Assembly: GCF_018449435.1 (NCBI RefSeq)
Contig: NZ_JAHCMU010000009.1
Span: forward strand, 62,001 to 126,000
DNA: 64,000 bases
Source: Flagellimonas sp. 389
GTDB lineage: Bacteria; Bacteroidota; Bacteroidia; Flavobacteriales; Flavobacteriaceae
Reading direction: 5' to 3'
Shown here: positions 35,634 to 44,773 of the stretch, in pieces
Layout: every line of letters begins with the position of its first letter
How positions within the stretch are numbered: position 1 is the stretch's first letter
Notes under the pieces: generated by a model
The model's database searches: none
What the model saw: only the letters and a program-made list of their open reading frames with translations
Told to the model about the DNA's origin: nothing
Program-made: the position numbers and the translations under genes

Positions 35634-36863
35634 ATGAACAGAGCAAATTTCATTAAGACGATTTCATCGGCAACCCTGGCTACAGGGTTGCCTTTTCCTA
35701 TGTGGTCTTGCGCTTCAAAATTGAGTGCAAACACTATTTTAGGTTTCGATGAAATGGCAAAAGACGATGATTTTATCATCAAGGATATAGACACCTTTCT
35801 ATTGAGAAAGGCACTTTTTGTATCCGTAGAACTGAACAATGGCATAAAAGGTTGGGCAGAAGCCATGCCCAATGATAAGCGAAGTTCAAGGACATTAATT
35901 GAAAAAACGCTAAAGAACTACTACGAGGGCACCAATATTTTTGATGCGGAGAAAACGTGGGACCTTTGTATTAAATCCGAATACGATTTAGGACCAGGCG
36001 GACTATTGACTTATTCCATTTCGGGAATAGATTGTGCTATTTACGATGCCTTGGGCAAGGCCACCAAAAAACCTGTATATGAGCTTTTAGGAGGCAAACT
36101 CCGTGATTCCGTGGAAATCTATGCCAGTTTTACAAGAGATGTATACCCTACACCAGAAAAAGCAGCTGAAAAAGCAAAGCAACTAGTAGCAGAAGGCTAT
36201 AATGCGATGAAGTTTCGCATGCGATGGGGATTGGAGAACCAAGACCCTCCCAACGACAATACCACAGCTTTTGCCGCCGCGTTAAAAAAAGGCGTAGGCA
36301 GTGACATAAAGCTAGCTATGGACGCCAATATGGGCCATAGCAGAGATAGGGCCATAGAACTTGGTAAGGAGCTAGAGGCTTTCGATTTAGCATGGTGGGA
36401 AGAGCCCACGGCACCCTATGATTATGATGCCATAAAAGCAGTAGTAGAGCAAGTAAACATTCCCATAGTATTTGGTGAACATGCCTATACCGTAGAGCAA
36501 ATAAAACATTTATTGAACTATGGCGGTTCATGGGCGGTAAACCCAGATTTGTTGAAATGTGGTGGATTCACGGGTGGAAAACGTATTGGGGATTATATCG
36601 CAAACCAAAATGTAAAGTTGGTGGCGCACAATTCAAGACCTTCTTTAAGTACGGTCTGTATGCTTCATTGGGTCTGTGCCACAAAAATGGCAACAGAGCC
36701 CCAGGAATTTGCACTCCGAGAAAAAGCTCCAGGAGCATTTGATGCGTTGACCGGTTTTCCAGAATTTAAAGATGGAAGACTTTATATTAGTGATCGTCCA
36801 GGTTTAGGGGTCGAAGTCGATGAAGACCAGGTAAGGGCCTATGATAAAAAGTATACCAAATAA
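35634..36863 (+). CDS. exported enolase-superfamily (mandelate racemase-like) protein
   Basis: 409 aa. The barrel keeps metal ligands in DANMGHS, WWEEPTAP and FGEHAYT, a Lys/Arg pair in AMKFRMRWG and His in VAHNSRPS, so it is probably an active acid-sugar dehydratase or epimerase of the MR/MLE type. Unusually it begins with an export-like leader: MNRANFIKTISSATLATG resembles a Tat signal with the second arginine replaced by Ala, followed by a possible lipobox (PMWSC). Third gene of the pectin operon; its TAA overlaps the next ATG (TAATG). Substrate unknown; a uronate- or aldonate-type acid is likely from context. Confidence 0.82.
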   Translation: MNRANFIKTISSATLATGLPFPMWSCASKLSANTILGFDEMAKDDDFIIKDIDTFLLRKALFVSVELNNGIKGWAEAMPNDKRSSRTLIEKTLKNYYEGTNIFDAEKTWDLCIKSEYDLGPGGLLTYSISGIDCAIYDALGKATKKPVYELLGGKLRDSVEIYASFTRDVYPTPEKAAEKAKQLVAEGYNAMKFRMRWGLENQDPPNDNTTAFAAALKKGVGSDIKLAMDANMGHSRDRAIELGKELEAFDLAWWEEPTAPYDYDAIKAVVEQVNIPIVFGEHAYTVEQIKHLLNYGGSWAVNPDLLKCGGFTGGKRIGDYIANQNVKLVAHNSRPSLSTVCMLHWVCATKMATEPQEFALREKAPGAFDALTGFPEFKDGRLYISDRPGLGVEVDEDQVRAYDKKYTK

Positions 36864-38200
36864 TGAAATCCTTGTCCCTTTTCTTTAGTTTGCCTTTATT
36901 GATTTTGATGACCTGCCAAAAATCAACTGACAATGAATTCAACATTCTTGATTATGGTGCAGTTGCAGATGGAAAGACGTTAAGCACCAATGCAATTCAA
37001 AAAGCTATCAACAAAGCTGTTAAAACCAAGGGAAAAGTGATTGTACCCCAGGGAACTTTTTATACAGGCAGCCTTATTTTAGGTCCTGATATGACTTTTC
37101 ACTTGGAAGAAGGTGCAGTGCTATTGGCCAGCAATACCATGAAAGATTATACTAGCGAGGAATTTATAAAAGCATCCTTTGCAGATAACCTTTCGATAAC
37201 AGGTACTGGAACCATCAATGGTAATGGGCTGTCTTTTTTTGACGAGGATTGGAACTACACTGAACGACCAGAGCCTTGGATCGTAATCGAAGATTCAAAA
37301 AATGTTTCTGTAAGCGGTGTTACTTTAAAAAATAGTCCTTCCCATACCCTTAACTTTGATTACTGCAATGGAGTATCCGTATCAAACATTTTTATTGAAA
37401 ATGACCCAAAAAGTCCAAATACGGATGGAATTGATATCCGCAACTCCAAAAATGTAACCATTTCAAATTGTGATATTCGAACCGGGGATGACGCCATCTG
37501 TATAAAAAACACCAAAAAAGAGGAGAAATTAACCGATGCCAAAGGCAATTCAAGATTAAAAACCACTGAAAATATTACGGTAAAAGACTGTTATATCGAA
37601 AGTGATGATTCCGCACTGAAACTGGGTACAGGAAGTGGCTATCTAACAAAAGATATCACATTTGAAAATATTACCATACGAAAAACACGTTATGCCATGG
37701 CTCTGTTTATGATGGACAGTGGACGATATGAAGATGTCCTTTTCAAAAACATTGACTCTGAAACAGGTTCTAGACATGACCAAGAATATGGTATTTTCAT
37801 GGATATCCATCAAAGACAAGCTGATTCTGCACCCGGTGAAATAACCAACATCCATTTTGAAAATTGTAACATCTCCACAAAAGGAATTTTCTATCTGTCC
37901 GGACATCCAGAACAATACATTCAAAACATCTCAATAACTGGAATGGAGATTACCATTAAGGATACACTTGATAATTCTGAATGGAACAAGCCCAAAGGAA
38001 ATAAATCGATACAGCACTGGCCGAGCACTTCAAATTTTGTCAATGAAAAAGCAAATTTCATTATTGCAAATGCCGAAAATGTGCGGATGAAGAATGTAAA
38101 AGTTGAACGCAGCAGTCAAGTATCTTTTCCATTTTTATGGACTTATAACGCTTCCGTTGATACTATTGCTGTCCAGATCAATACCCTGACTGCACCATGA
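36863..38200 (+). CDS. GH28 family (polygalacturonase-like) lipoprotein 1
   Basis: 445 aa. Lipoprotein signal with C18 (LILMTCQKS), then a right-handed beta-helix of the GH28 type. Catalytic segments NTDGID and GDDAICIK are intact, but the later family motifs GHG and RIK are not found: the corresponding stretch reads SDDSALKLGTGSG and ALFMMDSG. It probably cleaves a galacturonan or rhamnogalacturonan linkage, but the substitutions argue for a subfamily with altered substrate binding. Overlaps the following gene by 4 bases (ATGA). Confidence 0.85.
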   Translation: MKSLSLFFSLPLLILMTCQKSTDNEFNILDYGAVADGKTLSTNAIQKAINKAVKTKGKVIVPQGTFYTGSLILGPDMTFHLEEGAVLLASNTMKDYTSEEFIKASFADNLSITGTGTINGNGLSFFDEDWNYTERPEPWIVIEDSKNVSVSGVTLKNSPSHTLNFDYCNGVSVSNIFIENDPKSPNTDGIDIRNSKNVTISNCDIRTGDDAICIKNTKKEEKLTDAKGNSRLKTTENITVKDCYIESDDSALKLGTGSGYLTKDITFENITIRKTRYAMALFMMDSGRYEDVLFKNIDSETGSRHDQEYGIFMDIHQRQADSAPGEITNIHFENCNISTKGIFYLSGHPEQYIQNISITGMEITIKDTLDNSEWNKPKGNKSIQHWPSTSNFVNEKANFIIANAENVRMKNVKVERSSQVSFPFLWTYNASVDTIAVQINTLTAP

Positions 38201-39450
38201 GAGCTCAATTATTCTTTAGCTTTTTAACGGCCATAAGTTTTCTTGCATGTGCGCAAGAACAAAAGCTGGGCCTAGATAAATTGTACAAAAAGGAAATCGA
38301 AGCTTCATTAAAAAATGCAATTGTCCATGCCGGAAAAAGTTGTCTTGACGAAGAAGGAAAGTCAAAAGGCGATTATGAAATGATATCGGGAAGATGGATG
38401 GAATATGAACCAGCATGGCATACGGGGCAACTGATTCAAGGATTGCTTGCCGCCCATGATGTTACAAAAGAGCCTATGGCGCTAGACTATGCAAAAAAAG
38501 CTGGGGATTGGTGGATTGGTCTGCAATTTCCAAAAGGACATTCTCTAGAAGGTTACTTAAATGCTATCCATGGTGCTAGCGTGGGCAACCTAATAAATAC
38601 CACCACAATTACCGATGGTACCCCTGGACTTTTTGATTTGACCGAAGCTACCGAAAACCCAAAATATGCAGAAGTAGCTACTTCTGCGGGGAGTTGGATT
38701 CTCGATAATCTCTACTTGCCTGAGCATAAATTAAGTTACAACATAGTTGACCCGAAAACTGGTGAAATTTGGAAGAACAAAAGTCCACATGCCCAGCATC
38801 AAGGTCACGAAATCACTATAAAACAAGTAGCCCGCCCAAATGCAGAAGGATACCTTTGGAAAGATATATACCTGTTTAATGGTGAAGAGCGGTACAAAAA
38901 GGCGTTTTTGGAACTTTGTGATGGCCTCATAGAAAAACAAAGTGACAATGGGTTTTGGATGGATTTTGAACCCAATGATCCAAAAACTGGAAAAATCCAC
39001 GCACGTTTCAATACATGGAATGCCGAAGCACTAATTGAAGCTTTTACGCTGACCAAAAATCAAAAATATCTGGATGCAGCCATGAAAACCGGGAAGGGAT
39101 TAGCAGCTATTCAACAAAAAAATGGAACCATTTTTTACATCAGCTATACTGATGGCAGTGTTGACGAACGCTCTCCATGCGGTTCGGGGATTTCTTTTGC
39201 CGGAATCCTTTGGTTGCGATTATTGGAATTGGGTAAACCGGATTTTATTGAAAACATCAAAAAAGCAATTGATTTTACGCTAAAGAACCAGTTTTCCATA
39301 AATCATCCAGATAAAAACTTAGCAGGTGGTTTTTTTGAAATAAGACAAAAAACTAAAGGTAATGGCCAATTAAAGCTGATTTACAGAGATATCGCCACTG
39401 CATTTGGGTTACGGTTTTTAAGTAATGTATACCAATATGAGTTTCAATAA
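38197..39450 (+). CDS. six-hairpin glycosidase-like lipoprotein, function unknown
   Basis: 417 aa. Lipoprotein signal with C18 (FLACAQEQK). The remainder is helical with repeating Trp/Gly-rich turns (AWHTGQLIQGL, GDWWIGLQ, RFNTWNAEALIEAF, CGSGISFAGILWLR), the layout of (alpha/alpha)6 enzymes such as GH88/GH105. I could not match a specific CAZy family. Candidate catalytic acids lie in TITDGTPGLFDLTE and DERSPCGSG. In a pectin operon an unsaturated-uronide hydrolase is a reasonable guess, not a call. Overlaps both neighbours. Confidence 0.7.
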   Translation: MRAQLFFSFLTAISFLACAQEQKLGLDKLYKKEIEASLKNAIVHAGKSCLDEEGKSKGDYEMISGRWMEYEPAWHTGQLIQGLLAAHDVTKEPMALDYAKKAGDWWIGLQFPKGHSLEGYLNAIHGASVGNLINTTTITDGTPGLFDLTEATENPKYAEVATSAGSWILDNLYLPEHKLSYNIVDPKTGEIWKNKSPHAQHQGHEITIKQVARPNAEGYLWKDIYLFNGEERYKKAFLELCDGLIEKQSDNGFWMDFEPNDPKTGKIHARFNTWNAEALIEAFTLTKNQKYLDAAMKTGKGLAAIQQKNGTIFYISYTDGSVDERSPCGSGISFAGILWLRLLELGKPDFIENIKKAIDFTLKNQFSINHPDKNLAGGFFEIRQKTKGNGQLKLIYRDIATAFGLRFLSNVYQYEFQ

Positions 39451-40873
39451 AAAACATATCATATCATATCTGCGAAAGTGGATATTTGAGAGGAAACGGT
39501 ACCGTATTATTCCTTTAGTTTTAGTTGTATGCCTTTTAAGCTGTAAAACCCAAACTAAAGATAATTTTACCAAAGAAATTGCCCAACAAAATATAAAAAC
39601 AGCTTGGGAACAGACCTATCCTGCTATTCTGGAAGCTATTCATCCTCCAGCTTTCAAAGACACCATAGTACATATTACGGACACTATAGATTTTAGGGAT
39701 AGATTGAATACACATATTACCGATTTATCCAATGAAGGTGGCGGAATTATTTCCGTGCGCCCTGGCATTTATAATGTAAAGGGTAGCATTTTTATGAAAT
39801 CAAACATAAAACTTCATTTAAGTGAAGGTGCAATACTTCTATTTTCTCCCAATCCTGAAGATTACCTTCCTGTGGTAAAATCGAGATGGGAAGGGACATT
39901 TTTGATGAATTATTCCCCTTTGATTTATGCTATCGATGTGGAAAATATCGCAATTACAGGAAAGGGCACCATAGACGGGCAAGCCCGATCCGTTTGGTCT
40001 GCTTGGAAAAAAAAGCAGAAAGCGGATAAAACGCTGCTTCGGCAAATGGGCAATGACCAGATTCCGCTAACAGAAAGGATATTTGGTGAAGACCACTTTC
40101 TGCGTCCTTCGGGCATTGAGTTCATCAACTGCAAAAACATTCTTTTGGAGGGTTTCACCATCAAGAACAGTCCTTTTTGGACGATTCACCCCGTGTTATG
40201 TGAAAATATCACGGCAAAAAACTTGAACATTCAATCAGGCACTACCAATGATGATGGTTTTGACCCTGAAAGTTGTAAAAATGTGCTTATTGAAAATTGT
40301 ATTTTCAACACGCATGATGATTGTATTGCCATTAAAGCAGGTCGTGATCAGGACGGTTGGCCCTATCCTCCTTCAGAAAATATTATTGTAAGGAACAATA
40401 GTTTCAATACTGCGGTAGGAAGCGGGTTTTGTATCGGTTCTGAAATGTCAGCTGGAGTCAAAAATGTCTTTGTAGAAAACTGTAGGTTGTCCAAAAGTGA
40501 AAAACATGCCTTTCAATTTAAGAGTAACCCCGACCGTGGTGGTTTCGTAGAAAATGTTTTCGTCCGTAATATTGATGTGGGAGACGTAAATTATGGTTTT
40601 GAATTCACTACGGATTACAAAGGTTGGCGTGGCAATGAGAATTTCACGCGCTATGAGCATTTTTACTTTCAGGATATCTCTATTAAATCTGCCTTGGAAA
40701 AATCCATAACGGTTAACGGAAGGCCCGAAAAACCTATTCGAAATATCTTTTTTCAAAATATATCCATTACCGATACCAATACTAAAATCGCTGTCAAAAA
40801 CACGACGGGCGTATTGTTTGACAATGTAAAAATCAACAACGAAACCATCGACGAAAACCTAAAATCTCAATGA
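39425..40873 (+). CDS. GH28 family (polygalacturonase-like) lipoprotein 2
   Basis: 482 aa from the ATG at 39425; the ATG at 39437 is equally possible. Long basic n-region, then lipobox LVVCLLSC. GH28 beta-helix with HDDCIAIKAGRD and IGSEMSAGVKNVFVENC strongly conserved. Three key positions deviate from canonical GH28: NTD becomes NDD (TTNDDGFDPES), GHG becomes GSG, and RIK becomes QFK. The loss of the family histidine and of the carboxylate-binding Arg suggests a changed substrate or mechanism. Overlaps the previous gene by 26 bases and the next by 4. Confidence 0.86.
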   Translation: MYTNMSFNKKHIISYLRKWIFERKRYRIIPLVLVVCLLSCKTQTKDNFTKEIAQQNIKTAWEQTYPAILEAIHPPAFKDTIVHITDTIDFRDRLNTHITDLSNEGGGIISVRPGIYNVKGSIFMKSNIKLHLSEGAILLFSPNPEDYLPVVKSRWEGTFLMNYSPLIYAIDVENIAITGKGTIDGQARSVWSAWKKKQKADKTLLRQMGNDQIPLTERIFGEDHFLRPSGIEFINCKNILLEGFTIKNSPFWTIHPVLCENITAKNLNIQSGTTNDDGFDPESCKNVLIENCIFNTHDDCIAIKAGRDQDGWPYPPSENIIVRNNSFNTAVGSGFCIGSEMSAGVKNVFVENCRLSKSEKHAFQFKSNPDRGGFVENVFVRNIDVGDVNYGFEFTTDYKGWRGNENFTRYEHFYFQDISIKSALEKSITVNGRPEKPIRNIFFQNISITDTNTKIAVKNTTGVLFDNVKINNETIDENLKSQ

Positions 40874-42759
40874 AAAATAGAATTTCAACAACTTTCAATA
40901 TATCCCTTTGCAAATTAGGCGCACTATCCTTTTTATTATCTTTTACTTTTATCCAGATTGACGCACAAGAACCCTTATTGCAAAATGTTTACAATCGTCC
41001 TTCCACTTCTTTGAACGGAAATTGGAAATACGTTATCGACCCTTATGATACCGGTTACAGAAACCATAGAAACTGGACTCCCTTTGATGAAGCGGAATCT
41101 ACCAAAGCTTCTGCTAAACCTTATTACACGGACAAAGTCATTGAAGAACGCTGGGATCGTGTGGAGTATAACTTTAACACCTCCCCAGAAATCATAGTAC
41201 CAAGTGATTGGAACAGTCAGTTTGAAAAATTACAATACTACGAGGGCGCCATTTGGTACCGGACTACATTTGATTACGCGGTTTATACAAACCAACTCAC
41301 CTTCCTATATTTTGGTGCGGCCAACTATCAGACCGATGTATACCTCAACGGAGAAAAAGTAGGTCAGCACTTGGGTGGATTCGACCCTTTTAACTTTGAC
41401 ATCACCAATAAATTAAAAACTAAGGGCAATTCATTGGTTGTTCGTGTAGATAACCGCAGGGAAAAACATCGCGTGCCCAATTACACCACGGATTGGTGGA
41501 ACTACGGTGGAATTACGCGAGAGGTAAAACTAGTTTCAGTACCCAAAACCCATATTCAGGATTATAGTTTACAATTGGATAAGGACAATCCAAATCAAAT
41601 CAAGGGATATGTACAGGTTACCAGTGCAACGTCAGGGCAATCTGTAACCATTCAAATCCCTGAAGTCAAAATCAATAAAACTTTTACAACGGATGCTAAT
41701 GGAAGGGCTGAAATTTTGATTCCAGCTAAAAAACTGAAGAAGTGGTATCCCAAACGCCCCAAACTTTATGAAGTTTCATTATCCTCTGGTTCGGATACGC
41801 TTAAAGACCAGATTGGATTTAGAACGATAACGACCGAAGGGGCCAATATTTTACTGAATGGTAAATCCATTTTTTTAAGAGGTATTAGTCTTCATGAAGA
41901 GAATCCGATTAAAGTGGGCCGGGCAAAATCTATGGAAGATGCCAAGATGCTTTTTGGATGGGCGAAGGAACTCAACTGTAATTTTGTTCGATTGGCACAT
42001 TATCCACATAATGAAAATATGCCCAGATTGGCAGATAAGCTAGGTCTATTACTTTGGGAAGAAATCCCGGTGTATTGGGGAATTGACTACGAAAACCCTA
42101 CCGCTTTTGCTCAAGCAAAATCACAATTGGAGACCTTGGTGCATCGTGATAAAAATAGAGCTAGTGTCATTGTTTGGTCCGTTGCCAATGAAACCCCTGA
42201 TTTAGAATCAAGGCTCATTTTTCTTCGGAAATTGAAAGATATCGCCCTGGCAATCGATGACACCCGTTTTATTAGCGCCGCATTGGAACGCGATGAAAAA
42301 AGCACGGCAAATACCGTAAAAATCCCTGATCCGTTTGCAGAAGATGTTGATATCCTTAGTTGTAACGAATACATCGGTTGGTATTCCGGTTTACCATCCC
42401 GTTGTGGTGAGGTTACATGGGACTTGCCCGAAAACAAGCCCTTTTTCGTAAGTGAATTTGGAGGTGGGGCCTTATACAACCATCATGGGGACAAGCTGAC
42501 CAGATGGACGGAGGAATATCAAGAATACCTCTACGAAGAGCAACTGAACATGCTACAAAAAATTTCAACGTTGCGTGGCATGACTCCCTGGATTTTGGTG
42601 GATTTTCGTTCTCCAAGACGAAACCTACCGCTTATACAAGATGGTTGGAACCGAAAAGGACTCATCTCGGAAAATGGATTCAAGAAAAAAGCTTTCCATG
42701 TATTAAAGGCTTTTTATGACGAGATGGAAAAAAAATACGATTACACTGTCAAGGATTGA
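40870..42759 (+). CDS. GH2 family beta-glycosidase, exported
   Basis: 629 aa. Signal peptide ending about FIQIDAQEP. Sugar-binding domain (about 45-225, FGAANYQTDVYLNGEKVG), a beta-sandwich (about 226-320) and a TIM barrel (about 325-620). The general acid lies in WSVANETPDLE and the nucleophile in FVSEFGGGAL, the GH2 pattern. The locus suggests beta-glucuronidase or beta-galactosidase activity on pectin side chains; sequence alone does not separate these. Last gene of the operon; its stop is only 5 bases from the convergent uxuA stop. Confidence 0.9.
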   Translation: MKNRISTTFNISLCKLGALSFLLSFTFIQIDAQEPLLQNVYNRPSTSLNGNWKYVIDPYDTGYRNHRNWTPFDEAESTKASAKPYYTDKVIEERWDRVEYNFNTSPEIIVPSDWNSQFEKLQYYEGAIWYRTTFDYAVYTNQLTFLYFGAANYQTDVYLNGEKVGQHLGGFDPFNFDITNKLKTKGNSLVVRVDNRREKHRVPNYTTDWWNYGGITREVKLVSVPKTHIQDYSLQLDKDNPNQIKGYVQVTSATSGQSVTIQIPEVKINKTFTTDANGRAEILIPAKKLKKWYPKRPKLYEVSLSSGSDTLKDQIGFRTITTEGANILLNGKSIFLRGISLHEENPIKVGRAKSMEDAKMLFGWAKELNCNFVRLAHYPHNENMPRLADKLGLLLWEEIPVYWGIDYENPTAFAQAKSQLETLVHRDKNRASVIVWSVANETPDLESRLIFLRKLKDIALAIDDTRFISAALERDEKSTANTVKIPDPFAEDVDILSCNEYIGWYSGLPSRCGEVTWDLPENKPFFVSEFGGGALYNHHGDKLTRWTEEYQEYLYEEQLNMLQKISTLRGMTPWILVDFRSPRRNLPLIQDGWNRKGLISENGFKKKAFHVLKAFYDEMEKKYDYTVKD

Positions 42760-42764
42760 CGGGT

Positions 42765-43940
42765 TCAACCTAGACTTCTAATAATCCCATATTCTAATCC
42801 TCTAAGCTCAGCAAGCCCTTTTAGCCGTCCGATTGCCGTATAGCCAGGATTGGTTTTTTTATTAAGGTCGAGGTCATCCAACATCTGATGGCCATGATCA
42901 GGCCGCATGGGAAGAGAAGTATTTCGTTCTTGCTGTATTTCCAAAAGTGCTTTCATCACATCGTACATAGGCACATCGCCTTCCAAATGGTTTGCTTCGT
43001 AGAAGTTTCCTTCGGTATCGCGTTGCGTACTCCGCAAATGGACAAAATGGATATACGCACCAAAATCACGAATCATCTGAGGAAGGTTATTATCGCTACG
43101 GACACCAAAAGAGCCAGTACAAAAGGTAATGCCGTTAGATGAACTCGGTACTTCTGTCATCATTCGATTGATGTCAGACGCCGTACTGACCACTCGTGGC
43201 AATCCAAAAATAGGGAAAGGCGGATCATCTGGATGTATTGCCATTTTTACATGATGTGCTTCCGCAACAGGGATGATTTCCTTGAGAAAGAGCGTAAGAT
43301 GTTCAGCCAATTTTTTGGCATCGATACCTTCATAACTATCCAAAATATCCTGAAACTGCTCTAAGGTATAGCCTTCCTCACTTCCTGGTAATCCTGCAAT
43401 AATCGTTTTTATTAAAGTGTTCTTTGAAGCTTCGTTCAAACTTTCAAAATAAGCTTTTCCTTTTTCAAGCTCTGTTTCCGTATAGTCCGCTTTTGCATTT
43501 GGACGGTTCAGAATAAAACAATCAAAAGCCACCAAGGCCTGTTTTTCAAAGCGGAGTGCTTTTGCACCATTGGGCAGTTCGTAAAACAGATTGGTACGTG
43601 TCCAATCCAACACGGGCATAAAATTGTAGCAAATGGTGCGTACACCTTCCAACGCTAAATTCTCAATGGAAGTTTTGTAATTTTCAACATACACTTGAAA
43701 ATCTCCCTTTCGAGTTTTGATGTTTTCATGAATCGGGATACTTTCAACTACCGACCAAACCAGACCGGCCGCTTCAATTTCCAGTTTTCGCTTTTTTATT
43801 TCCGCCCTTGTCCATACTTCCCCATTGGGAATGTGGTGCAAAGCTGTAACCACACCTGTTGCACCTGCCTGCGCAATATCTTTTAGGCTGACCGAATCCT
43901 TGGGTCCGTACCAACGCATTGTTTGTTCCAATACTTTCAT
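42765..43940 (-). CDS. uxuA: mannonate dehydratase
   Basis: 391 aa, close to the E. coli UxuA length (394). TIM-barrel dehydratase; starts [19 protein letters not shown] and carries metal-site segments [24 protein letters not shown] and MRPDHGHQM. Converts D-mannonate to 2-keto-3-deoxygluconate in the glucuronate branch. Third gene of uxaA-SDR-uxuA, 9 bases after the SDR. Convergent with the GH2 gene with almost no spacer, and no terminator hairpin is visible between them. Confidence 0.95.
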   Translation of the reverse strand: MKVLEQTMRWYGPKDSVSLKDIAQAGATGVVTALHHIPNGEVWTRAEIKKRKLEIEAAGLVWSVVESIPIHENIKTRKGDFQVYVENYKTSIENLALEGVRTICYNFMPVLDWTRTNLFYELPNGAKALRFEKQALVAFDCFILNRPNAKADYTETELEKGKAYFESLNEASKNTLIKTIIAGLPGSEEGYTLEQFQDILDSYEGIDAKKLAEHLTLFLKEIIPVAEAHHVKMAIHPDDPPFPIFGLPRVVSTASDINRMMTEVPSSSNGITFCTGSFGVRSDNNLPQMIRDFGAYIHFVHLRSTQRDTEGNFYEANHLEGDVPMYDVMKALLEIQQERNTSLPMRPDHGHQMLDDLDLNKKTNPGYTAIGRLKGLAELRGLEYGIIRSLG

Positions 43941-43949
43941 AATCTTATT

Positions 43950-44765
43950 TTAAACTCCCGAATATGCTCCAAATCCTCCATCAATCTTCAGTACCGTACC
44001 CGTAACAAATTTTGATGCATCGCTACATAAATAATGAACTGCTCCCAACAACTCGTTAGGGTCTCCAAAACGTCCCATGGGCGTATTTGAAATAATCTGA
44101 TTTCCACGTGCAGTCAAGCTTCCATCAGTTTCGGTCAATAAAGTTTTGTTCTGTTTGGTCAAAAAGAAACCTGGCGCCAGAGCATTTACCCGCAGACCTT
44201 CTCCATGTTTTTGGGCAAATTCCACAGCCAACCATTGAGTTAAATTATCAATTGCCGCCTTTGAGGACGAGTAGCCCATGACCCGTGTCAGAGGGCGCTC
44301 CGCTGACATACTGGAAATATTGATAATACTTCCTTTGTTATTACTTAAAAACAAGGGTAAAAAGGTTTTGATGGGCAAATAAGTACCAATATAATTTAGC
44401 TCAATAATCTTTCGTAACGCCTCGACATCGCTGTCCATTAGTGTTTGGTCTGGGGTAATTGTAGCCCCTTGCATATTGCCACCTGCCGCATTGATAAGCA
44501 CATCTATGGTGCCAAACGACTTTTTGAGCTCTTCGTATGCCTTCTCTAAATCCGATTCTTTGGTTACATCTGCTAGGATAATACTAGCCGCTCCACCTTT
44601 GGATACAATCTCATCTTTGAGTTCATGGGCACCTTCGATTGCGTACGACATAATTACCACATGAGCTCCTTCATCTGCTAGGTATTTTGTCATCTCCGAC
44701 CCCAATACACCTGTTCCTCCGGTAATTACAATAATCTTGTTCTTTACATTAAAAAGTTGGTTCAT
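43950..44765 (-). CDS. SDR oxidoreductase, probable D-mannonate oxidoreductase (fructuronate reductase)
   Basis: 271 aa classical short-chain dehydrogenase: TGGTGVLG cofactor loop, NAAGG, and catalytic Ser...YSSSK (Tyr-x3-Lys). Position between uxaA and uxuA supplies the missing step fructuronate to mannonate, which in E. coli is done by UxuB of another family. The assignment therefore rests on context plus the common occurrence of SDR-type fructuronate reductases beside uxuA. Gaps of 8-9 bases to both neighbours. Confidence 0.85.
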   Translation of the reverse strand: MNQLFNVKNKIIVITGGTGVLGSEMTKYLADEGAHVVIMSYAIEGAHELKDEIVSKGGAASIILADVTKESDLEKAYEELKKSFGTIDVLINAAGGNMQGATITPDQTLMDSDVEALRKIIELNYIGTYLPIKTFLPLFLSNNKGSIINISSMSAERPLTRVMGYSSSKAAIDNLTQWLAVEFAQKHGEGLRVNALAPGFFLTKQNKTLLTETDGSLTARGNQIISNTPMGRFGDPNELLGAVHYLCSDASKFVTGTVLKIDGGFGAYSGV

Positions 44766-44773
44766 ATTTTAGT

